Below are positions 52,582 through 61,379 of a stretch of DNA of 64,000 nt, one piece after another. This DNA comes from Labilibaculum euxinicum. GTDB lineage: Bacteria > Bacteroidota > Bacteroidia > Bacteroidales > Marinifilaceae. The DNA is taken from positions 310,001 through 374,000 of the forward strand of contig NZ_WTCR01000002.1 in assembly GCF_009795715.1 (NCBI RefSeq), given 5' to 3'. The notes beneath the pieces were generated by a model, which was not told the DNA's origin, searched no databases, and was given only the letters and a program-made list of their open reading frames with translations. How positions within the stretch are numbered: the first letter of the stretch is position 1; each line of letters starts with the position of its first letter. Made by a program: the position numbers and the translations under genes.

Positions 52582-53916
52582 ATGCGAAACCTTAAAATTT
52601 ATTTCATTTTACTCTTAATTGCAGGCTTTTCAATAAAAGGGAAATCACAAGCTGTAGAAATGAAGTTAAGTTTGAAAGAAGCTTTAGTAAAAGCTTCTGA
52701 AAACAATTGGGAAATTAATAGGGCGAAGGCTGAGGGAAGAGTTGCCAAAGCCGAATTCCGTCAAACAAATTCTGTTTTTTTACCGATAGTGAATCTTTCA
52801 CATTCGGGAGTTGTAACAAACGATCCGTTGAGCAGTTTTGGATTCAAATTAAAGCAGGAGATAGCTACACAGGCTGACTTTAATCCACTCTTACTAAATG
52901 ATCCTGGTCAGACTAAAAATTTCAATACTAAAATTGAGGTTCAGCAGCCATTAATTAATATTGATGGAATTTATGGCAGAAGAGCCGCGAATGCAAAAAT
53001 GCAGGCTGTTGATTACAAAACAGAGAGAACAATCAATTTTACAAAGTTTGAGGTGAAGAAAGCCTATTATCAGCTCGAATTGGCTCAAGAGGCAGTTTCA
53101 GTTCTTCAATTATCAAAAAAGGCTGCTGCTGAAGCACTACAAGTTACTGAAAATAATTTGGCGCAAGGCTTTGTGCAGGAAGCAGATCTGTTATCTGCAA
53201 AGGTGCGGGTTTTGGAATTGAATAATCAGTTAGCAGATGCAAGTAATAATCAGAAGAGTGCAGGAGAGTTTTTGGCCTACCTTTTGGGTTTGGATATTAA
53301 TGTGGTGATTGTTACTACAGATTATTTGGAGAAAAAGCCTTCCTTGTTAAATGGCTTGGAGCAAGATTTTCAAATTGAAAATCGTTCGGATTTGAATGCC
53401 TATAGAAAGAGCGTTGAAGCAAGAGAAAGTATGCTGAAATCAGAAAGAATGCAGTTCCTTCCCCGATTAAATGCATTTGGTGCATACGAATGGAATGACG
53501 ATAAACTTTTTGGAACATCAGCAAATAATTACATGATTGGCGCAAGTTTATCATGGAATTTATTCAGCGGTTATAAAAATATTGGGAAGGTTCAGAAGGC
53601 GAAGGCCGAGTTAAAAATATCGGAGTTGAACTTCGCTGAATACCTATCCAAAAACAGTATGGAAATTCAATCTGCCAAAAGAAATCTGAAAGTGGCATAT
53701 GATAAAATTGAATTGAGCAAATTAGCCAAAGAGCAGGCAGAAGAAGCACTTCGAATACGTACTAACAGATACAAGCAAGGATTGGAAAAAACTACTGATA
53801 TCTTATATTCTGAAACGGTTTCGATGGCACGGAATCTTGATTATATAAACAGTTTATACAACTATCATGTTGCAGTTTTCCAATTGGAATTATTACTGGA
53901 AAAAGAATTACAATAA
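52582..53916 (+). CDS. TolC-family outer-membrane channel protein
   Basis: The ATG at 52582 is chosen because it gives a clean signal peptide (MRNLKIYFILLLIAGFSIKGKSQ); the upstream extension is not signal-like. The 444-residue protein has two TolC repeats of long helices with short strands (LSLKEALVKASENNWEINRAKAEG, here LSLKEALVKASENNW plus EINRAKAEG) and GASLSWNLFSGYKNIGKV. It makes the outer-membrane exit duct of a tripartite efflux pump together with the adaptor and RND pump encoded next. Confidence 0.93.
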   Translation: MRNLKIYFILLLIAGFSIKGKSQAVEMKLSLKEALVKASENNWEINRAKAEGRVAKAEFRQTNSVFLPIVNLSHSGVVTNDPLSSFGFKLKQEIATQADFNPLLLNDPGQTKNFNTKIEVQQPLINIDGIYGRRAANAKMQAVDYKTERTINFTKFEVKKAYYQLELAQEAVSVLQLSKKAAAEALQVTENNLAQGFVQEADLLSAKVRVLELNNQLADASNNQKSAGEFLAYLLGLDINVVIVTTDYLEKKPSLLNGLEQDFQIENRSDLNAYRKSVEARESMLKSERMQFLPRLNAFGAYEWNDDKLFGTSANNYMIGASLSWNLFSGYKNIGKVQKAKAELKISELNFAEYLSKNSMEIQSAKRNLKVAYDKIELSKLAKEQAEEALRIRTNRYKQGLEKTTDILYSETVSMARNLDYINSLYNYHVAVFQLELLLEKELQ

Positions 53917-53942
53917 ACAATCATACTAAAGAATCTACAGAT

Positions 53943-55028
53943 ATGAACTCAAGGAATTTTTTAATTATAGCACTGATCACTTTAGGTGGATTATCATTAC
54001 AATCCTGTGGAAGTGAAAGCAAGGTAAAGGAGACAGAGAAAGCTGATGTTAGCGTGACGGTAGGAACAGCTAAATTAACAAATCAAGCTGAAACAATGAG
54101 TTTTTCGGGTAAACTGGAAGCTGAAACACATTCGAATCTTAGTACACGAATTATGGGTCAAATTGCTAAGATTAATGTAGAAACAGGTCAAAAAGTAAAT
54201 AAAGGTCAGGTTTTGGTTGAAATTCATGCAAAAGATATTCAAGCGAAAAAAGCTCAGGTGAAAGCTAATGAACTGGAAGCAAAAGCTGCTTTTGCAAATG
54301 CAAAGAAAGATTACGATCGTTTTACTGTGTTGTTTGAGCAAAAGAGTGCTTCGCAGAAAGAGTTGGATGATGTAACAACACAATACAATATGGCAAAAGC
54401 CAGATTGGAAGCTGTTAACGAAATGGGTGTTGAGGTAGAGGAAATGCTTAGGTATACCACGATTAAAGCTCCTTACAATGGTGTAATTACCAGAAAATAT
54501 ATGAACGAAGGTGATTTGGCATCTCCGGGAATGCCATTGGTTGCGATTGAAAAACAGGGTGAATTTATGGTGATGGCCCGAATTCCTGAATCTGAAATTT
54601 CAAAAATCAAACAAAATGATCCTGTATTGGTTCAAATTAGTGCATTGGGGGATGTTAAAATACCTGGTTTTGTTTCGGAAGTTAATCCATCTTCTCAGTA
54701 TACAGGAAATCAGTTTGAAGCAAAAATAGTTTTGAAGCCTGCCAACGAACAAAAAAATAATTTGTACAGTGGTATGTATGCAAATGTTTTGATTGAAAAA
54801 GGGGGCATGCCATCTATAATGATTCCTGCAAGTGTTTTGATTCACAAAGGACAATTAACAGGTATATATACTGTTAGTCAGGGTGGAACAGCAATATTGC
54901 GATGGCTAAGACTGGGAAAAACTATTGGTGATCAGGTTGAAATTCTATCGGGCTTAAACGATGGTGAGAAATACATCGTCTCCTTTAAAGGAAAAATTTG
55001 GGATGGAGCAAAACTTACTATTCAATAA
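53943..55028 (+). CDS. RND efflux periplasmic adaptor lipoprotein
   Basis: The 361-residue protein has a lipoprotein signal (LITLGGLSLQSCGS), a biotinyl-lipoyl-like first half (GQIAKINVETGQKVNKGQVLVEI, here GQIAKINVETGQKVNKG then QVLVEI), an alpha-helical hairpin (about residues 95-145), and the strand APYNGVITRKYMNEGDLASPG. It links the TolC-type channel to the RND pump. It starts 26 bases after the tolC gene and ends 34 bases before the pump gene. Confidence 0.93.
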   Translation: MNSRNFLIIALITLGGLSLQSCGSESKVKETEKADVSVTVGTAKLTNQAETMSFSGKLEAETHSNLSTRIMGQIAKINVETGQKVNKGQVLVEIHAKDIQAKKAQVKANELEAKAAFANAKKDYDRFTVLFEQKSASQKELDDVTTQYNMAKARLEAVNEMGVEVEEMLRYTTIKAPYNGVITRKYMNEGDLASPGMPLVAIEKQGEFMVMARIPESEISKIKQNDPVLVQISALGDVKIPGFVSEVNPSSQYTGNQFEAKIVLKPANEQKNNLYSGMYANVLIEKGGMPSIMIPASVLIHKGQLTGIYTVSQGGTAILRWLRLGKTIGDQVEILSGLNDGEKYIVSFKGKIWDGAKLTIQ

Positions 55029-55062
55029 TTACAGCTGGTAGTTACAATCAAAATACAATCAT

Positions 55063-58000
55063 ATGAAAACAGGATTTGCAGGCCAAATGGCCAAACTATT
55101 CATAAATTCTAAATTAACTCCGCTCTTGATGGTTGCCTTCATGGTGATTGGCGTGTACAGTGCTTATTTAACGCCAAGAGAAGAAGAACCACAAATTGAT
55201 GTACCCATTGCTGATATTTTTTTAAGATATCCGGGTGCAAGTCCGGCTGAAATTGAGTCGAGAGTTATGCAGCCACTTGAAAAAGTAGTGGCAAATATTC
55301 CTGGTGTTGAATATGTTTATTCTACATCAATGCCGGGACAGGCGATGCTAATTGTTCAGTTTTATGTAGGTGAAGACATTGAAAGATCTTTGGTTAAGAT
55401 GTACAATGAGATCATGAAACACATGGATGAAATGCCAAAAGGCACTTCCATGCCTCTAATTAAAACACGTGCAATTGATGATGTTCCGGTATTGGGATTA
55501 ACATTTTGGAGTGAGAACTATGATGATTTTCAGTTAAAGAGAATAGCACAGGAAGTAAACAACGAAATAGAAAAAGTTAATGATGTTTCGGAAACCAAAA
55601 TAATTGGCGGACGTTCCCGTCAAGTAAGAGTTATTCTGAATCGGGCACAAATGGCTGGCTATAATATTGATGCTTTGAGTATTGCCCGGCAAATTGAAAT
55701 ATCTAATCAACAAATAGGATCAGGAGCATTTAATAATCATGACACAGAATATTTAGTTGAAACAGGTCGGTTTCTTGAAAATTCAGAAGATGTTGCAAAC
55801 CTGGTTGTAGGTGTATACAATGGCAGTCCAATTTATTTGAAACAAGTTGCAGAGGTTGTTGATGGTCCGGAAGTGCCTTCACAATATGTGAGTTTTGGTT
55901 ATGGAAAAATAAATGAGGCTAAGGAACTTGTAAAAGGAAATTACCCTGCTGTTACCATTTCTGTGGCCAAACGACGGGGTGCTGATGCAATGAAAGTTGC
56001 GGAACAAATTTTAACAAAAACAGCCGTTTTGGAACAGGAATTAATTCCTGCCGATGTTCATGTTGAGGTTAGCAGGAACTATGGTGAAACTGCTTCAGAC
56101 AAAGTCTCCGAGCTGTTGATGCACCTTTTAGGAGCAATTATTGCTGTTACATTTGTTGTGATGCTGGCCATGGGATGGCGTGGTGGATTGGTTGTGTTTT
56201 TATCAGTACCAATCACCTTTGCCTTAACCATGTTTAGTTACTATTTTCTGGATTATACATTGAACCGGATTACCTTGTTTGCTTTGGTCTTTGTTACCGG
56301 AATTGTGGTTGACGACTCCATTATTATTGCGGAGAATATGCACAGGCATTTTAAAATGAAACAGCTGCCGTTTATGCAGGCGGCCTTGCGTTCAATTGAT
56401 GAAGTGGGGAATCCAACAATTTTGGCAACTTTCACTGTAATTGCAGCAGTTTTGCCAATGGTATTTGTGTCTGGTTTAATGGGACCTTATATGAGTCCGA
56501 TGCCGATTGGAGCATCCATTGCAATGATTTTCTCCTTACTGGTAGCTCTTACCATCACTCCTTATCTGGCTTATCGTTTGTTACGATTTAAAGAAAAAGA
56601 TGATGCTGATGAGAAGGCTTTTAAGCTGGAAGACTCGATGGTGTACAAACTTTATTCAGCTACGATTTCGCCCATGCTGGAATCAAAATGGAAGAGGTGG
56701 AGTTTTATTGGTACAGTGGTTGTTCTTTTACTGGCTTCAACTACATTGGTTTATTTTAAACAGGTTGCTGTTAAAATGCTTCCCTTCGATAATAAGAACG
56801 AATTTCAGGTAGTTATTGATATGCCGGAAGGAACAACCCTTGAGCGTACCGCTGTGGTTGCTAAAGAATTGGCGGCTTACATTTCTCAGCAAGAAAATGT
56901 AGTTGACTATCAGACTTATGTGGGGACAGCCGCACCAATGAATTTTAATGGTTTGGTTCGTCATTACGATTTGCGTCGTGGTTCGAATGTTGCCGATATT
57001 CAGGTGAATTTAACTCATAAAGATGAGCGTGACGAGCAAAGTCACGATATTGCTAAGTTAATGAGACCTGCGTTGCAGGAGATTGGAAAGAAATTTAATG
57101 CCAATGTAAAGGTTGTTGAAGTTCCACCGGGACCACCGGTAATGTCGACTTTGGTGGCAGAAATTTATGGTCCTAATTTGGAGGAACAACGAAATATTGC
57201 AGCTCAGGTAAAAACTCTTTTTGAAAAAACGGATGATGTTGTTGATGTTGACTGGTTGGTTGAAGATGATCAAACCGAATTTCAGTTTAATGTGAACAAA
57301 GAAAAGGCAATGTTGGCCGGAGTTTCGACTCAGCAAGTGGTTCATACTTTAAATATGGCATTGCAGGGACAGGAAGTTTCCCAATTGTACCAAGAGTCTG
57401 AACACAATCAGGTTGGGATTGATTTGCGGTTGCAGGAGAAAGATAGAAGTAGTGTTGCCGATCTGAAGAGAATCAATATTCTGTCACAATCGGGGCAGTT
57501 AGTTTCTTTGGGCGATATTGTTGATGTTCATGAGAGAATTAAGGAGAAAAGTATCTACCGTAAAAATCAGAAACGGGTGGTTTACGTTACTGCGGATGTA
57601 GCCGGAAAATTGGAAAGTCCGGTTTACGGAATCATGAACATAGCTAAAAACCTAAGTGATATTAAGCTACCTGAAGGTTATGATTTAAAAGAGGAATATA
57701 CTCAACAACCGTTTTTAGAAGATAATTACAGTTTGAAGTGGGATGGGGAATGGCAAATTACATATGAAGTATTCCGCGATTTAGGAACTGCCTTTGCTGT
57801 GGTGTTGCTGGTTATCTATTTGTTGATTATTGGATGGTTTCAGAATTTTAAAGTTCCTTTTGTGATGATGATTTCAATTCCATTATCTCTTGTTGGAATT
57901 TTGGTTGGACACTGGTTGATGGGCGCTTTCTTTACCGCTACATCTATGATTGGATTGATTGCCCTTGCGGGGATCATGGTGAGGAATGCCATTTTATTGA

Positions 58001-58293
58001 TTGACTTTATTAATCTTCGTTTGGAGGATGGTATTCCGTTAAAGGAGGCTGTTATTGAAGCTGGAGCCGTGCGTACAACACCAATTCTACTTACTGCAGG
58101 AACTGTGGTAATTGGAGCTGTTGTAATCCTGTTCGATCCCATTTTTCAAGGTTTAGCCATATCACTGATGGGAGGTTCTATTGCTTCAACATTTCTGACT
58201 TTGGTAATTGTACCACTTATCTATTATATGACTGAAAAGAAAAAATATCCTGTAATTGACCCTAAATCGAGTGAGATTAAGGACGAGGAATAA
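55063..58293 (+). CDS. RND efflux pump (hydrophobe/amphiphile type)
   Basis: This 1076-residue inner-membrane pump has the RND layout: two sets of six membrane helices, two large periplasmic loops, an early YLTPREEEPQIDVPIADIFL segment and PGASPAEIESRVMQPLE. The proton-relay pair sits in TM4 as GIVVDDSIIIAENMHRHF (about residue 416), with two aspartates; heavy-metal pumps have a single aspartate there, so an organic substrate is more likely. It is the third gene of the efflux operon. The actual substrate is unknown. Confidence 0.93.
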   Translation: MKTGFAGQMAKLFINSKLTPLLMVAFMVIGVYSAYLTPREEEPQIDVPIADIFLRYPGASPAEIESRVMQPLEKVVANIPGVEYVYSTSMPGQAMLIVQFYVGEDIERSLVKMYNEIMKHMDEMPKGTSMPLIKTRAIDDVPVLGLTFWSENYDDFQLKRIAQEVNNEIEKVNDVSETKIIGGRSRQVRVILNRAQMAGYNIDALSIARQIEISNQQIGSGAFNNHDTEYLVETGRFLENSEDVANLVVGVYNGSPIYLKQVAEVVDGPEVPSQYVSFGYGKINEAKELVKGNYPAVTISVAKRRGADAMKVAEQILTKTAVLEQELIPADVHVEVSRNYGETASDKVSELLMHLLGAIIAVTFVVMLAMGWRGGLVVFLSVPITFALTMFSYYFLDYTLNRITLFALVFVTGIVVDDSIIIAENMHRHFKMKQLPFMQAALRSIDEVGNPTILATFTVIAAVLPMVFVSGLMGPYMSPMPIGASIAMIFSLLVALTITPYLAYRLLRFKEKDDADEKAFKLEDSMVYKLYSATISPMLESKWKRWSFIGTVVVLLLASTTLVYFKQVAVKMLPFDNKNEFQVVIDMPEGTTLERTAVVAKELAAYISQQENVVDYQTYVGTAAPMNFNGLVRHYDLRRGSNVADIQVNLTHKDERDEQSHDIAKLMRPALQEIGKKFNANVKVVEVPPGPPVMSTLVAEIYGPNLEEQRNIAAQVKTLFEKTDDVVDVDWLVEDDQTEFQFNVNKEKAMLAGVSTQQVVHTLNMALQGQEVSQLYQESEHNQVGIDLRLQEKDRSSVADLKRINILSQSGQLVSLGDIVDVHERIKEKSIYRKNQKRVVYVTADVAGKLESPVYGIMNIAKNLSDIKLPEGYDLKEEYTQQPFLEDNYSLKWDGEWQITYEVFRDLGTAFAVVLLVIYLLIIGWFQNFKVPFVMMISIPLSLVGILVGHWLMGAFFTATSMIGLIALAGIMVRNAILLIDFINLRLEDGIPLKEAVIEAGAVRTTPILLTAGTVVIGAVVILFDPIFQGLAISLMGGSIASTFLTLVIVPLIYYMTEKKKYPVIDPKSSEIKDEE

Positions 58294-58315
58294 ATCTTAA
58301 ACTAATTTAAAACTT

Positions 58316-58624
58316 ATGAAAGTTGTAATCATATTTTGTGTGAGTTCCTTTTATGATGATTTGAAGAAAATCTATCGAACTGCGGGTGTTGGGGCTTATA
58401 GTGAGTTTGATGTAAAAGGGTATACTCAAAAACATATTAAAGATGGTCAGGTACCAAACTGGTTTGCCTCTAATAAGGACTATTATGATTCTATCGCTTC
58501 TTTTTCCTTTTTAACTGACGAAAAAGGTTCTGAATTACTGAATCAAATTACTCTGTTCAACAATGATATAGATTGTTGCAATCCAATGCATGCTTATATG
58601 CTGGATGTTGAAAAGTTTATTTAA
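58316..58624 (+). CDS. Small P-II-like protein of the efflux operon
   Basis: The 102-residue protein has the size and strand-helix-strand rhythm of P-II/DUF3240-type proteins (MKVVIIFCVSSFYDDLKKIY at the start, LNQITLFNNDIDCCNPMHAYM near the end, broken as LNQITLFNN and DIDCCNPMHAYM). DUF3240 and related P-II-like proteins are encoded next to RND pumps in several bacteria. It begins 22 bases after the pump gene. Adjacent cysteines (DCC) could bind a metal. The assignment to P-II is tentative. Confidence 0.65.
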   Translation: MKVVIIFCVSSFYDDLKKIYRTAGVGAYSEFDVKGYTQKHIKDGQVPNWFASNKDYYDSIASFSFLTDEKGSELLNQITLFNNDIDCCNPMHAYMLDVEKFI

Positions 58625-58643
58625 ATGATTAGTATAAAATAAG

Positions 58644-58832
58644 ATGAGAGAGAGAATTATTAGAGGCATTGCAGGAACATTAGTTTTGGTAAGCATTTTA
58701 TTGGCATTTTACGTAAATATGAACTGGTTGCTGCTGACTGCTTTTGTTGGTTTAAATCTGTTGCAATCATCAATCACCAAATGGTGCCTGATGGATGATA
58801 TTTTAAAGAAAGTTTTTAAAATGGATAATTAA
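58644..58832 (+). CDS. Small DUF2892-type membrane protein
   Basis: This 62-residue product has two membrane helices (GIAGTLVLVSILLAFYV and WLLLTAFVGLNLLQSSIT) joined by a short turn and ends in a hydrophilic tail. The pattern RIIRGIAGTLVL...FVGLNLLQSSITKWC is that of DUF2892 (also called YgaP transmembrane) proteins, which often accompany rhodanese and envelope-stress genes. It is the last gene of the efflux operon and is followed by a terminator. Confidence 0.85.
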   Translation: MRERIIRGIAGTLVLVSILLAFYVNMNWLLLTAFVGLNLLQSSITKWCLMDDILKKVFKMDN

Positions 58833-58857
58833 TTCATTTTAATTCTAGTTTGGGTAT

Positions 58858-58896
58858 AAAGCTCTGAATGTAAATTCAGGGCTTTATTTTTTTTTG
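58858..58896 (+). terminator. Rho-independent terminator of the efflux operon
   Basis: AAAGCTCTGAAT and ATTCAGGGCTTT pair (one G-T pair) around GTAA and are followed by a run of T. It begins 26 bases after the last gene of the operon. Confidence 0.88.
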
Positions 58897-58946
58897 AATT
58901 CTGCTGTAAAGAATAATCTAAATTCCAGAAAAGCCTTAATATTCTA

Positions 58947-58954
58947 TATCTTTG
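58947..58954 (+). promoter_or_regulatory. -7 box of the DUF1186/SEC-C gene
   Basis: TATCTTTG fits TAnnTTTG and ends 17 bases before the start codon of the downstream gene. The -33 element is not clear. Confidence 0.45.
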
Positions 58955-58971
58955 CCGGATAATACAGAATT

Positions 58972-59802
58972 ATGATACGATCTACTGAACACGCATTCGA
59001 AATAATCGATACCCAGCTTAAGGGAATTCCATACGAAGCAATTGATTTCTTGAGAAATCAGGAAGATAGCGAAGAGTTAAGAAAGAAATTGGTTTTCGCC
59101 TTTACAAATGCCTACAATGGTGAAGCATACTATTCTGACGAGTACAGAGTGATGCTGCCGGCACCATTATGGTATTGTATTGTTGCAGAGAAACATTTGT
59201 CGGAGGAATTGTTTGAGCCATTATTGGAACTGTTTACTGTTGAGGAAGATTGGGATTTAATGAACGAACAGGCTGTATATTTGGCAGGACTGCTTGCCAG
59301 AAAATATCCGGAACAATTCGTAGGGAAAGTGCTCGATTTTATTGAAGAAAATATTAAATCAGATAATAAAAAACCTTATCTCTATTGTTTTGAGGCATTG
59401 TATTACGCAACAGATGAACAGTTTGACCGAATTCATTCCATATTGGACAGAGATAACTTTCATTGGGTAGATCATTACATTCGTGTATTGGGTGATTTAC
59501 AGCGCAATGATACTCTTCAAAAATTCAAAGAGATTCTACCAAAATTCGAAGGTAAGCACACTGCGATTGAGTTACAATATTATATTGATGTGATGGAAGG
59601 TAAAGTTTCGGATTTTCAGAAAGGAACAGCTTTTTGCGAAATGCGCGATGCGGAATGGAAGAACCATTATCAGCAGATGGAGCATATTTTTGCTTCTTCG
59701 GAATCGCCGGTTGAGCAAGGCACAAAAATCAATAGAAACGATCCATGTCCATGTGGTTCAGGGAAGAAATACAAACAGTGTTGTTTAAAGAATATGTCGT
59801 AA
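58972..59802 (+). CDS. DUF1186 protein with a C-terminal SEC-C motif
   Basis: The 276-residue protein has an alpha-helical HEAT-like body matching DUF1186 ([26 protein letters not shown], broken as [16 protein letters not shown] and [10 protein letters not shown]). It ends with a SEC-C zinc motif ([19 protein letters not shown]). SEC-C motifs bind zinc and serve in protein contacts, as in SecA; the role of DUF1186 is unknown. It is the second SEC-C protein in the window (the other is YchJ near 42.7 kb). A Gre-like gene begins 15 bases downstream and is probably co-transcribed. Confidence 0.88.
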   Translation: MIRSTEHAFEIIDTQLKGIPYEAIDFLRNQEDSEELRKKLVFAFTNAYNGEAYYSDEYRVMLPAPLWYCIVAEKHLSEELFEPLLELFTVEEDWDLMNEQAVYLAGLLARKYPEQFVGKVLDFIEENIKSDNKKPYLYCFEALYYATDEQFDRIHSILDRDNFHWVDHYIRVLGDLQRNDTLQKFKEILPKFEGKHTAIELQYYIDVMEGKVSDFQKGTAFCEMRDAEWKNHYQQMEHIFASSESPVEQGTKINRNDPCPCGSGKKYKQCCLKNMS

Positions 59803-59817
59803 TCAGATGTTTATTCT

Positions 59818-60279
59818 ATGAGCAAATACTTAGAAATAAAAAAAGAGTTGTATCTGTATGTATATCAGACAATAGAAGAGAAGTTGCAGCATAATAAGCT
59901 GGCTTTGCAGGAATTAAAGGAATCAGCTGGAAGCGAAACCAAAAGCAGTGCGGGTGATAAGCATGAAACCGGACGGGCAATGGTTCATTTGGAACAGGAG
60001 AAAATGGCTCAGCAATTTGCAGGCAATCAAAACATGCAAAGCGTACTGGCTAAAATTGATCCTGAAATTTTAAATTCTTCTATTTCTCTTGGATCTCTTG
60101 TAATTACTGATAAACTTCGATTTTTTGTGTCTGTTGCTTTGGGAAAAGTTGAATTAGACAAAAAGGAATACTATTTGGTTTCTCTTACATCTCCGCTTGC
60201 AAAACAATTTATTGGCAAACAAAAAGGAGATACCGTTCAGTTCAATAATCAAGACTATGCAATTGAAGAGATTGTATAA
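59818..60279 (+). CDS. Gre-factor-like protein
   Basis: The 153-residue protein has an N-terminal coiled coil (about 1-75) with SAGDKHETGRAMVHLEQEK. A C-terminal beta domain ends VSLTSPLAKQFIGKQKGDTVQF, the pattern of the GreA/GreB C-terminal domain (SP-A--LIGK--GD-V). Gre factors rescue stalled RNA polymerase through acidic residues at the coiled-coil tip; at the equivalent place this protein has DKHET, so activity is uncertain. It may be a Rnk/Gre-like relative that binds the polymerase secondary channel without cleavage. It follows the DUF1186 gene. Confidence 0.75.
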   Translation: MSKYLEIKKELYLYVYQTIEEKLQHNKLALQELKESAGSETKSSAGDKHETGRAMVHLEQEKMAQQFAGNQNMQSVLAKIDPEILNSSISLGSLVITDKLRFFVSVALGKVELDKKEYYLVSLTSPLAKQFIGKQKGDTVQFNNQDYAIEEIV

Positions 60280-60305
60280 CTGTTTTAATGCACATAGTAA
60301 AGTGA

Positions 60306-60704
60306 TTATACGCTTTCTATGCATGTTTCATGTGCAATTTTGCTTATTTCCTGAATTGCTCCAAATAAGTCAACTAAATCTTCGTCGGTAGGTTCCGACC
60401 GATGATACTTTTCCAAAGAACAAATAGATTGGATGTTTTCGTATTTTAAGATGCGCTTTTTAAGCGTTGCATCAATTGGCATCACCTCTTCCAGACCATA
60501 AATAAGATCACTGTAAGTGTGATTTTGAGGCATATTTTGATGATAATCCAGTATCGCCATGATGTATCCTTCTAAAGACATCGATAACATATTGTATCGA
60601 ACGGTATTTCCCAAGATGCTTTTTTTACCTTTTGGAGTTGCTCCTTTTAGAAATTGATCTCCATCCTGCATCCATCGGTTCCAGTTTAATTTTCTTGTTG
60701 TCAT
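60306..60704 (-). CDS. Uncharacterised small helical protein
   Basis: The 132-residue product is predicted mostly helical, begins MTTRKLNWNRWMQDGDQFL and ends with an acidic region and EISKIAHETCIESV. No signal peptide or membrane helix is visible and I do not recognise the family. It starts 46 bases after the NifX-like gene on the same strand, so the two probably form an operon. Confidence 0.65.
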   Translation of the reverse strand: MTTRKLNWNRWMQDGDQFLKGATPKGKKSILGNTVRYNMLSMSLEGYIMAILDYHQNMPQNHTYSDLIYGLEEVMPIDATLKKRILKYENIQSICSLEKYHRSEPTDEDLVDLFGAIQEISKIAHETCIESV

Positions 60705-60749
60705 ATCAGGTTATTTACGTGTAACGATTAGTGATAGAAACTAATATAA

Positions 60750-61151
60750 CTAGCATCCGGAATTGCATGAACCACAAGATGTACTGCAATTTGAAACGCT
60801 TACATGTGTCACATTGCCATTTACGATTGTGAGAGGATGCAATTCTTCTTTGTCGAACAGTTTAATGTTTTCTTCTAAATTATTTCCCTGAGCGGGATAC
60901 AAGGCAATTCCCATTTCGGTAAATAAATGAATGGCCATAACTGGCATTTCTCTTATGATCACCGAAAGGATACCCTTACGTTTTAATGCAAAGCTGATGT
61001 TGCCAATTTTGCTTGTTAATGCATTCGTAGGAAGCCATTCATAAGTTTTACTCAAGCTATCATATATGCAGTAAGAGGCAGCATCATCAAATTCTTTAGT
61101 AATCTTATTTTTTTCATTTTCATGATCAACCACTGGTATCAATACTTTCAT
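60750..61151 (-). CDS. NifX/NafY-type protein with a cysteine-rich tail
   Basis: This 133-residue protein fits the dinitrogenase iron-molybdenum cofactor-binding fold (NifX, NifB C-terminus, MTH1175 type), with KVLIPVVDHENEK at the start, then FALKRKGILSVIIREMPVMAIHLF and MGIALYPAQGNNLEENI. It ends in a cysteine-rich tail (SNCSTSCGSCNSGC) suited to metal or cluster binding. No nitrogenase gene is near, so it more likely handles another metal or cluster. It is the first gene of a two-gene operon with the small helical protein. Confidence 0.8.
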   Translation of the reverse strand: MKVLIPVVDHENEKNKITKEFDDAASYCIYDSLSKTYEWLPTNALTSKIGNISFALKRKGILSVIIREMPVMAIHLFTEMGIALYPAQGNNLEENIKLFDKEELHPLTIVNGNVTHVSVSNCSTSCGSCNSGC

Positions 61152-61379
61152 AATCCATTTGTTTGTTAGTCGTTCTAAAAAAGATACTAGCTAACAATCA
61201 AAATAAGTACCTAAAACAGATAGGTGTTCAATTTCAGAGGATTAAGGAATTGTAAGGACATGAAAAATTTCATTTTTGTAGGGATTCATATTTAAAATCT
61301 ACAAAAATGTATGATTGTACACATGCCCAGTAAATTATGTTGGAAATTACCGGGGAATTGATCTTGCAAAGAGTAAAGC

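Noticed and set aside
60280-60305. Hairpin between the Gre-like gene and the convergent small gene
   Set aside because: The pairing is imperfect with a long loop and no clear T tail.
60750-61151. Evidence for nitrogen fixation from the NifX-like protein
   Set aside because: No nifHDKENB genes are in the window, and the fold is widespread outside nitrogen fixers.
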